Translations under genes and position numbers: made by a program | The notes under the pieces: model-generated | What the model was told of the DNA's origin: nothing | Database searches by the model: none | What the model saw: only the letters and a program-made list of their open reading frames with translations | Shown: piece after piece, positions 7,607 through 13,145 of the stretch | Layout: every line of letters starts with the position of its first letter | Position numbering within the stretch: the stretch's first letter is position 1 | Source: Burkholderiales bacterium | GTDB lineage: Bacteria; Pseudomonadota; Gammaproteobacteria; Burkholderiales; UBA11063 | NCBI GenBank assembly: GCA_026461645.1 | Contig: JAPJMP010000038.1 | Span: forward strand, 1 to 13,145 | DNA length: 13,145 bases | Reading direction: 5' to 3'

Positions 7607-8266
7607 TTAATTATCAGTGTAATCTATCAGCTCTAACTTACCATTTTTGAGTTGTGCCACCGCTGATGGTTGCCAATAATTAGTATAAGAGTTTAAAATA
7701 AGTTCTGGATACCAGATTTGGTTATTACTGCCATTATATGCTGCTAATGCTTTGGCAAAATTCCAATGTTGTTGCTCCAAATAGAATCGCAAAATAGTGC
7801 AGCCATAACGCAAATTTGTTTGAACATCAAATAAATCTTGCGTCGGTGCACCAATTAAATTTTGCCAAAAAGGCATTATTTGCATTAAACCACGAGCTCC
7901 ACTAGAAGAAATGGCATATTGATTAAATTTACTTTCGACCGTAATTAGTGCTAACACTAACTGCGGATCAAGCCCAGCTCTAGTTGCTTCATATTGAATA
8001 ATTGTTAGATAATGTTTACGCATAAATTCATCAGGCACCCACTTTTTTAGGCGATTTGACATATCGTTTAACCAAGCCTCAGCTTTGGCTTGATCACTAA
8101 ACACCAAATACGGTTTTACTGGATTAATAATTTGTGTATTATATAATGTAGCCATATCGGGAATTAAAAATTTTATTTGCTGATTACTATTTGCCCTAAC
8201 GCTATTTAACGCTAGTGCAAATATGAGCAAATAAAGTAATCTTAATAATTGGCGCCACATATTCAT
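7607..8266 (-). CDS. Exported lytic transglycosylase, SLT (GH23) family
   Basis: This is a 219-residue murein lytic transglycosylase, expected to cleave the MurNAc-GlcNAc bond with formation of 1,6-anhydro ends in the periplasm. Residues 1-25 form a signal peptide (WRQLLRLLYLLIFALAL, cleavage after VRA). The catalytic domain covers about 85-195 with the catalytic glutamate in LALITVESKF (Glu111), then SSGARGLMQIMP (121-132), LRYGCTILRFYL (152-163) and AYNGS (176-180). There is no lipobox, so it is probably soluble periplasmic. Residues 26-84 are not a domain I recognise. The ATG is 6 nt after the proS stop with no clear Shine-Dalgarno, so it is probably translated by coupling as the last gene of the operon; a second ATG at 8260 is a possible alternative start. 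Confidence 0.9.
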   Translation of the reverse strand: MNMWRQLLRLLYLLIFALALNSVRANSNQQIKFLIPDMATLYNTQIINPVKPYLVFSDQAKAEAWLNDMSNRLKKWVPDEFMRKHYLTIIQYEATRAGLDPQLVLALITVESKFNQYAISSSGARGLMQIMPFWQNLIGAPTQDLFDVQTNLRYGCTILRFYLEQQHWNFAKALAAYNGSNNQIWYPELILNSYTNYWQPSAVAQLKNGKLELIDYTDN

Positions 8267-8272
8267 TTAATT

Positions 8273-9772
8273 CTAATATGCTTTAGCAAAAATCATTTTT
8301 TTAGCCGTTGCCTTACCAGTAAAAATACATATTCCTGAACTTGCATCTTGCTCCAATGGTATGCAGCGTGCTGTTACTTTTAATGGTTTAATAAATTTCT
8401 CAATCTGTGGATCATCAATAGCATAACAGCTTGCAAAACCTTTACTAATTAATTGATCTTCATTAAAAAACTGATTAAATTGTTCTAGATTTTCTAAATT
8501 AAAAATATTTGCTTGCATAAACGCTTTAGCTTTAGTAAGTAAATTTGCTTGCATAGAATCTAAAATTGCTGCCAATTGACTAACAAAATCATCCGTTGGC
8601 AAACTTTGCTTTTGCTGTGGCGGTAAATCTCGTCGTCCAAAATAAACTGCCCCATTGGCAATATCACGCACGCCAATTTCAATTCTAATTGGCACCCCTT
8701 TTTTAATCCATTGCCAAGCTTTATCTCCGCCACGCAAATCTCTTTTATCAATATAACTACGTACTTGTGCATTAGCAAAAGTTATATTCATGATCCGTTC
8801 ATTTAATTTAGCGCAATAGTCTAAGACTTGTTGTTGTTCTGCTTCATTTCTATAAATAGGAATAATAACAACTTGCTGTGGAGCAATTTTCGGTGGCAAA
8901 ACTAGTCCATTATCATCAGAATGAACCATAATCAAGCTGCCAATTAAACGCGTAGTTACTCCCCATGAGGTGGTCCAAGCATAATCTAAGCCACCATCTT
9001 TAGTGGCAAATTGAATTTTAGCTGCTTGAGAAAAATTTTGTCCTAAAAAATGTGATGTTCCAGCTTGTAAAGCCTTTTTATCTTGCATCATAGCTTCGAT
9101 ACAATAAGTGTTAACAGCTCCAGGAAATCTTTCAAAGCAAGGTTTCTCACCTTTAATTACCGGCATAGCTAAATAATCTTCAACTAAATTGGTATAAATA
9201 TCTAAAATTTGTAGTGTTTCATCAATTGCCTCCTGCTTATTTGCATGCGCAGTATGTCCTTCCTGCCACAAAAACTCTGAAGTACGTAAGAAAATTCTGG
9301 TGCGCATTTCCCAACGCATGATATTTGCCCATTGATTTATTTTTAGCGGTAAATCACGATATGATTTGATCCATTTGGCAAACATTTCTCCAATAATAGT
9401 TTCACTAGTTGGTCTAATAACTAATGGTTCCTCTAACTTGCCATCAGGAATTAAATTGCCCTCTGCAGTTGCAACTAGACGATGGTGGGTTACAACGGCA
9501 CATTCCTTAGCAAAACCATCAACATGCGCAGCTTCCTTCTCTAGTAAACTTAGTGGAATAAGTAATGGAAAATAAGCATTAACATGATCTGTTTGTTTAA
9601 GTTTGCAATCAAGTTGCTGTTGAATTTGTTCCCATATGGCATAGCCCCAAGGCTTAATTACCATACATCCCCTTACCGGTGAATTTTCAGCTAAATCAGC
9701 GGCGACAATTACTTGTTGATACCATTCCGGGTAATTAGACTCTCGCGTTGGTACTATTGCTGTCTTTTCCAT
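8273..9772 (-). CDS. proS: Prolyl-tRNA synthetase, archaeal/eukaryotic-type (ProS type 3)
   Basis: This enzyme charges tRNA-Pro with proline in the cytoplasm. The 499-residue length, the absence of the bacterial editing insertion, and the C-terminal extension ending FAKAY identify the archaeal/eukaryotic-like form. Class II motifs are visible: motif 1 around GCMVIKPWGYAIWEQI (35-50), RPTSET (120-125), motif 2 with RTRIFLRTSEFLWQEGHTAH (157-176), the proline-binding loop GTSHFLGQNFS (238-248) and motif 3 around HSDDNGLVLPPKIAP (284-298). The anticodon-binding domain follows from about 300. The C-terminal domain that binds zinc in archaeal enzymes keeps Cys449, Cys470 and Cys482, but reads CIFTGK where a CxxCG pair is expected, so zinc is probably not held. 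ATG 9772 has AAGGA at 9787-9783 with a 10-nt spacer. It sits 29 nt after the permease gene. Confidence 0.95.
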   Translation of the reverse strand: MEKTAIVPTRESNYPEWYQQVIVAADLAENSPVRGCMVIKPWGYAIWEQIQQQLDCKLKQTDHVNAYFPLLIPLSLLEKEAAHVDGFAKECAVVTHHRLVATAEGNLIPDGKLEEPLVIRPTSETIIGEMFAKWIKSYRDLPLKINQWANIMRWEMRTRIFLRTSEFLWQEGHTAHANKQEAIDETLQILDIYTNLVEDYLAMPVIKGEKPCFERFPGAVNTYCIEAMMQDKKALQAGTSHFLGQNFSQAAKIQFATKDGGLDYAWTTSWGVTTRLIGSLIMVHSDDNGLVLPPKIAPQQVVIIPIYRNEAEQQQVLDYCAKLNERIMNITFANAQVRSYIDKRDLRGGDKAWQWIKKGVPIRIEIGVRDIANGAVYFGRRDLPPQQKQSLPTDDFVSQLAAILDSMQANLLTKAKAFMQANIFNLENLEQFNQFFNEDQLISKGFASCYAIDDPQIEKFIKPLKVTARCIPLEQDASSGICIFTGKATAKKMIFAKAY

Positions 9773-9801
9773 AATTTACTTTTCCTTGATCTAATATTGA
9801 A

Positions 9802-11763
9802 TTAAATTTGCATTGGTAAAATTACCATCTGTTTGCCACTTAAATGTAAGTCACGTTGTAAATTGTTGACTAAATTATTATGTAATAATTTAGTCCATCT
9901 ATTTTCATCTTTAAACACCAGTTTACTCGCAAAAAATACACAATCAGGATATATTTGTTGTACACTATCAGCAAGTTTCATCAATTCATCAACATTATTA
10001 ATTCCGTAACTAAATAAACCATCTGAGGGTAAATTGTTTTGCGTACAATATAGTCTGTATTGTTCTATTACAGCATTTAAATTTTTCCGATAATGCTTAT
10101 TGTAAATTACATCGTTAGCTAATATATCTGAATCAATTTCTCCTGCAGTTAGAAACACATAATTCTCAAATACATTTGGAAATAAACGTCTAACCCACAA
10201 AATAGTGTGAATACCAGAACCTATATGACTATTTACAAAGAAAACTGCAGTTTTACTATTTTTATTTTCTGTGGCAATAAATTGCTCCACGCTATTATCT
10301 TTATTATTTAGCTGCGATGTAAACAAATTATCGATTTTTTTTAATTGCTGGTCAACTTTTAAATAGTGTTTTTTAATAATCAAACAAATAACAATTATTA
10401 CTGTTGGCATCAAAATAGTTAACCAACCACCATGAGTAAATTTTTCATATAAATTTAAAATTAAAATACTTAAACATAGAATAAAACCGGTTAGTGCCAG
10501 AGCGAATTTTTTCAACCACTCATTTTTATGTTTTCTAACTTTTACCCAGTAAACACATAATCCCAGCAATGATAGGCAAAAAGTAATAAATACATTAATG
10601 CTATACAAAATAACTAATGCTGGTACTGATCCATGTGCGTAAATTAAAATTAATATTGCTCCAATCCCAGCGATCAAAATGCCATTTTGCGTTACTAAGC
10701 GACTAGATAGTTCTTTAAATTGTTTGGGTAACCATTTATCTACGGCCATATTTGCCATAACCGAAGGACAACCTAAAACCCCTGTATTAGCTCCAACTAA
10801 TAACAATGTTGCCTCAAAAAATAAAGTTATTTCAACAAACCAATGATTAATTCCTGCTGTTGCTGCTATTTTTCTAAAAACTACCGCATTTAAAGTTTGT
10901 CCCGTAGTTGCTTGAACATTCCACAATAAAAATAATAAAATAAATATTCCAGCAGCAAGTGACAGCGAGATTGCCATGTATAACATAGTTATCTTACCGG
11001 TTTTCACTTTAGGTTCGGCTAGAATATTAACATTATTTGATACTGCTTCAAGTCCAGTATATGTCCCGCCACCTAAAGAGTATGCTCGTAAAAAAATTGC
11101 TATGGTAAATAAAATTCCCAAAGGTTGTGTCTGGTTTAAATCAATAGTTACTGGAGGGAAAAATACTGGCATAATTTTATACGGAAAATAAATAAACCCA
11201 GCAGTAAAAAATAAAATATGAGTAACAACAAAACCTAGAAATAAAGGTATTAGTACTTTAATCGACTCTTTCAAGCCACGTAAGTTTAAAATAATTAATA
11301 AAATTATTATCAATACTTCAACTTCGATCTTAACATTCGAAAAAGCTAATGGTAGAGTACTAAAAATTGCATCGGCGCAGCTTGCGATTGAAACAGCAAT
11401 AGTTAACATATAATCAACGATTAATGCTGATCCTGAAATTAGACCAGTTTTAGGTCCTAGTAAATGTGTTGCAACCTTATAACCTCCACCCCCATGTGGA
11501 AATAATTCTATAACTTGGTTATACGAGAAACAGATAATAAAAATTGAAATTACAGTTGCAATTGCCAAATAAATGGCAATATGGTTATAACCATTAAGTG
11601 CTAAATACGCTTCTGCTGGTCCATAAGCAGCTGATGATAAACCATCCGCTCCCAAGCCAACCCACGCAATTATAGCTACAAGTGCAATATTATGCTTAAT
11701 ATTAGGATTTAAAATATTTAATGGTTTGCCAAGAATCAAGTTTTTAAAAGAAAAGTTCTTCAT
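9802..11763 (-). CDS. APC-superfamily permease, KimA-like, with C-terminal cytoplasmic domain (probable potassium uptake)
   Basis: This 653-residue inner-membrane transporter has about twelve hydrophobic segments in residues 25-475, then a soluble C-terminal domain (about 480-653). It aligns from memory with Bacillus subtilis KimA: GKPLN near the start, GADGLSSAAYG (38-48), PHGGGGYKVA (89-98), VDYMLTIAVSI (116-126), ILNLRGLKES (158-167) and TGLEAVSNN (236-244). Asp40, Tyr47, Asp117, Thr121 and Thr236 match the positions I recall as potassium-coordinating in KimA, which favours proton-coupled potassium uptake, though amino-acid transport cannot be excluded. The C-terminal domain (GSGIHTILWVRRLFPN, later VILPMQI) is typical of gammaproteobacterial members. 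It is the first gene of a three-gene operon with proS and the transglycosylase. ATG 11763 has only a weak Shine-Dalgarno; I see no riboswitch in the 123-nt leader gap. Confidence 0.85.
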   Translation of the reverse strand: MKNFSFKNLILGKPLNILNPNIKHNIALVAIIAWVGLGADGLSSAAYGPAEAYLALNGYNHIAIYLAIATVISIFIICFSYNQVIELFPHGGGGYKVATHLLGPKTGLISGSALIVDYMLTIAVSIASCADAIFSTLPLAFSNVKIEVEVLIIILLIILNLRGLKESIKVLIPLFLGFVVTHILFFTAGFIYFPYKIMPVFFPPVTIDLNQTQPLGILFTIAIFLRAYSLGGGTYTGLEAVSNNVNILAEPKVKTGKITMLYMAISLSLAAGIFILLFLLWNVQATTGQTLNAVVFRKIAATAGINHWFVEITLFFEATLLLVGANTGVLGCPSVMANMAVDKWLPKQFKELSSRLVTQNGILIAGIGAILILIYAHGSVPALVILYSINVFITFCLSLLGLCVYWVKVRKHKNEWLKKFALALTGFILCLSILILNLYEKFTHGGWLTILMPTVIIVICLIIKKHYLKVDQQLKKIDNLFTSQLNNKDNSVEQFIATENKNSKTAVFFVNSHIGSGIHTILWVRRLFPNVFENYVFLTAGEIDSDILANDVIYNKHYRKNLNAVIEQYRLYCTQNNLPSDGLFSYGINNVDELMKLADSVQQIYPDCVFFASKLVFKDENRWTKLLHNNLVNNLQRDLHLSGKQMVILPMQI

Positions 11764-11795
11764 CTACCAACTAATTTAAATTATATACATTAATC

Positions 11796-11804
11796 ATTAT
11801 AGCA
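11796..11804 (-). promoter_or_regulatory. Extended -10 promoter for the permease-proS-transglycosylase operon
   Basis: Read on the minus strand, 11804-11796 gives TGCTATAAT, a full TGn plus TATAAT extended -10 element, preceded by TTA as in strong examples. No good -35 lies 16-18 nt upstream (CTAAAA there), which extended -10 promoters tolerate. It is 33 nt before the permease ATG, giving a predicted leader of about 25 nt. A second TATAAT at 11785-11780 is closer to the gene and lacks the TG extension. Confidence 0.5.
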
Positions 11805-11844
11805 TAAATTAGTACTCTTTTTAGAAGAGACACTAATTTATGCT
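11801..11844. repeat. Long inverted repeat (13-bp perfect outer stem plus 5-bp inner stem), possible terminator
   Basis: AGCATAAATTAGT at 11801-11813 is exactly complementary to 11832-11844; inside it CTCTT (11815-11819) pairs with AAGAG (11825-11829) around a 5-nt loop, with a small internal bulge. The structure lies 43 nt beyond the lipoprotein stop and 38 nt before the permease start, both on the minus strand. It could terminate lipoprotein transcription, although no U-tract follows. The arm nearer the permease overlaps the extended -10 element, so it may instead or also be an operator. Confidence 0.65.
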
Positions 11845-11886
11845 TAAATACATATTAACTGCAATCAAAAGTTGTTCTGCCACATA

Positions 11887-12651
11887 TTATTTATTAATAA
11901 TTAATTTGCCAAAATATGCTGGTAGGTGAAAAGCTGGTATTGCACCACTATATGTTGGCTGCCATGCCAAGTATTCGCATGTAATTGGATTACACGACCA
12001 TAAACTAGATACATCTTGAGGAAACTTGGATACAACTCGGAAAAAATTTAAGCGGTAAATTGAGCTAGAATTTCCGGCAATACTTAATGGAAATACCAAT
12101 GACCCACTCCAAGAATTACTATTTTTCGAAACTGCAACAGTTATGCCTTGTGACTCGCCATTAAACAATGTTTCACTTTCCCCACCTCGCCCTGATGGAT
12201 TATAAATATAGGCACTAAATAATGCATTGTTAGGATTAACCTCAATTTCAGTATATGTAGTTGGAGTAGCATCTCCAGCAGCTATAAATATTTCTAGAAC
12301 CTCCTGTTGGTACAACTCAGTATTATTGATATTGTATTGATTTTGTTCAACATATGGATCATTTTGAATATTAAAATCAAGAATTAAACTGTCAGTTGCA
12401 GATTCATACCTAAGTGCAAGTATGGTAGGGTACTGTGGCGCATAAATTCCATTTGTAGTGTTAAAAAAAGCCTGTGGTGCTATTCTAACACTATCGCCAT
12501 TATTATTTAAAACAATGGTGTTATTAACCTGCCGATTAGTAGCGCCAAGATTACACCCTGAAATTGTTACTCCGACAAGTAAGCCGATTAATGCTGATAA
12601 ATTTCTTGTTGTAAATTTGCAAGTTATTTGTTTGCGTGTAAAGTTAAGCAT
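11887..12651 (-). CDS. Outer-membrane-type lipoprotein with a CBM9-like domain
   Basis: This 254-residue lipoprotein has a hydrophobic segment (19-30) and the lipobox ISGC, with lipidation expected at Cys33; Asn at +2 does not look like an inner-membrane retention signal. The rest resembles the carbohydrate-binding family 9-like fold: LEIFIAAGD (119-127), TEIEVNPNNALFSA (134-147), WSGSLVFPLS (181-190), YRLNFFRV (199-206), LAWQPT (228-233) and a closing FHLPAYFGKL (241-250). Cys220 and Cys225 may form a disulfide. Such domains bind sugars in xylanases, but stand-alone members are uncharacterised, so the ligand is unknown. ATG 12651 has AGGAG at 12660-12656 with a short 4-nt spacer. The gene stands alone, with its own hairpin downstream and the IS-scarred region upstream. 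Confidence 0.82.
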   Translation of the reverse strand: MLNFTRKQITCKFTTRNLSALIGLLVGVTISGCNLGATNRQVNNTIVLNNNGDSVRIAPQAFFNTTNGIYAPQYPTILALRYESATDSLILDFNIQNDPYVEQNQYNINNTELYQQEVLEIFIAAGDATPTTYTEIEVNPNNALFSAYIYNPSGRGGESETLFNGESQGITVAVSKNSNSWSGSLVFPLSIAGNSSSIYRLNFFRVVSKFPQDVSSLWSCNPITCEYLAWQPTYSGAIPAFHLPAYFGKLIINK

Positions 12652-12733
12652 ACATCTCCTTTTTTTGTAAATTAATTAAACTTTAGGTGTTCGCCTGGAC
12701 GTAACATTCGCTGTATTCATTATTCAATATTAA

Positions 12734-12767
12734 GTTATATGTCACATGTTAATCCGCCATATGTCAA
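12734..12767 (-). promoter_or_regulatory. Candidate promoter/operator of the lipoprotein gene with two TGACATAT repeats
   Basis: On the minus strand the octamer TGACATAT occurs twice, at 12766-12759 and 12744-12737, 22 bp apart, close to two helical turns. The first is part of a perfect TTGACA (12767-12762) and the second runs into TATAAC (12739-12734). The 22-bp distance between TTGACA and TATAAC is too long for a standard promoter, so I cannot assign -35 and -10 boxes. The spacing would suit a dimeric regulator or two promoters, but only these two copies are seen. Confidence 0.25.
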
Positions 12768-12791
12768 ATTTTATCACCAGCTACTTATAGA

Positions 12792-12932
12792 TAACTTTGG
12801 CACCTTAACTACTGACATTGAAATCAATAATTATCTTAAATAACAATGTAAATTTATTATTTATCGACTCCAACTTAGAATTTAAATACGCAATGTTCCA
12901 TTGCCATCATTAACTATTGGCACACTGACATT
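12792..12932. repeat. Pair of imperfect direct repeats
   Basis: TAACTTTGGCACCTTAACTACTGACATT (12792-12819, shown here in two parts: TAACTTTGGCACC and TTAACTACTGACATT) resembles TAACTATTGGCAC plus ACTGACATT at 12911-12932. The shared cores are TTGGCAC and ACTGACATT, with a 6-nt difference between them. They may be remains of element ends or a local duplication. The match is short and was found by eye. Confidence 0.3.
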
Positions 12933-13058
12933 TAAAAAATATTGTTATTCGAAGAAGTTTAAATGAAGCCACAACTTCAAATACTAGCACTTAAAATTTA
13001 GTTTCAGACATAAAGATTAAATCAAAAAATATAATGAGCCCCGTTATCAATACCAAAT

Positions 13059-13145
13059 TTAATCATTTCATAGAAATAATTTCATAATTATGCAGCATCC
13101 TTTGGCTTTACTGCCATATGCGTTCAATCCAAATATTATCTGCCC
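13059..13145 (-). pseudogene. Decayed IS3-family transposase (OrfB, C-terminal DDE end), cut by the window edge
   Basis: Reading minus from 13143 gives ADNIWIERIWQ, which matches the conserved DNxxxERxW block of IS3/IS150-type transposases; the Glu is the last residue of the DDE catalytic triad. It is followed by a TAA (13107-13110 region). After it, VKPKDAA in a second frame and LHNYEIISMK back in the first frame match the usual W-x-S-V-K ... Y-L-H-N-Y-E continuation, indicating at least two frame disruptions plus a stop. The element is therefore dead here; its N-terminal part would lie beyond the right edge. No terminal inverted repeat can be assigned. Assignment rests on a short motif recognised by eye. 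Confidence 0.6.

Larger units (their letters stand above)
12661..13145. other. 485-nt stretch without an intact gene, upstream of the lipoprotein
   Basis: All frames are broken by frequent stops. The stretch contains the leader and possible promoter of the lipoprotein gene (12661-12770), a pair of imperfect direct repeats (12792-12819 and 12911-12932), and at its right end a decayed IS3-type transposase fragment on the minus strand. Between about 12935 and 13055 I see nothing recognisable. It reads as degraded mobile-element DNA left upstream of the lipoprotein gene. Confidence 0.6.

Noticed and set aside
9366..9575. Plus-strand ORF antisense to proS
   Set aside because: It is fully inside conserved proS sequence and has no ribosome site or recognisable product, so it is a shadow frame.
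11764..11886. c-di-AMP (ydaO-type) riboswitch before the KimA-like permease
   Set aside because: The predicted leader is only about 25 nt, and the only structure is the simple inverted repeat upstream of the promoter.
12458..12670. Plus-strand ORF antisense to the lipoprotein N-terminus
   Set aside because: It is the complement of the signal peptide and lipobox region; no independent coding evidence.
13091..13145. Plus-strand ORF starting ATG at the right edge
   Set aside because: No Shine-Dalgarno, and the complementary strand carries the transposase motif DNIWIERIW, which explains the open frame.
1..13145. CRISPR array, tRNA or rRNA genes, toxin-antitoxin or defence locus
   Set aside because: No regularly spaced repeats, cloverleaf-like sequences or characteristic protein motifs were seen on reading either strand; a covariance-model scan would settle small RNAs.

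Overview
The window is very AT-rich (about one third G+C by eye) and carries ordinary bacterial housekeeping genes with short intergenic gaps. The adenine phosphoribosyltransferase resembles the enterobacterial enzyme, and HemB is of the aspartate-rich Pseudomonas-like type. Base composition, tight packing, a truncated enzyme and a decaying insertion sequence together suggest a host-associated or reduced-genome proteobacterium, most likely a gammaproteobacterium. This placement is inference, and an alphaproteobacterial intracellular lineage is not excluded.

Layout. (1) Left edge: the first 36 codons of an unrecognised minus-strand gene, then a minus-strand gene for a small exported protein (about 180-562) whose signal peptide appears broken by one missing A in a poly(A) tract. 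(2) 705-7585, plus strand: a tight five-gene run of folB-folK fusion, folP, apt, hemB and a large NAD-type glutamate dehydrogenase. Gaps are 9, 9 and 1 nt, followed by a 14-nt overlap. It combines tetrahydrofolate synthesis, adenine salvage, the second step of haem synthesis and glutamate catabolism. (3) A perfect 11-bp hairpin at 7573-7598 separates this run from a convergent minus-strand operon, read as KimA-like APC permease, proS, then lytic transglycosylase (11763 down to 7607). (4) A minus-strand lipoprotein gene with a CBM9-like domain (11887-12651) lies upstream of that operon. A long hairpin between them (11801-11844) carries a near-consensus extended -10 element in one arm. (5) 12661-13145 has no intact gene. 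It holds a possible promoter/operator region, imperfect direct repeats and, at the right edge, the decayed C-terminal end of an IS3-type transposase.

I found no RNA gene, CRISPR array, defence locus or clearly new multi-gene system. The points most worth a second look are the poly(A) frameshift in the exported-protein gene, the short glutamate dehydrogenase, the divergent FolP with an unexplained N-terminal extension, the archaeal/eukaryotic-type prolyl-tRNA synthetase with a degraded zinc site, and the hairpin-embedded promoter.
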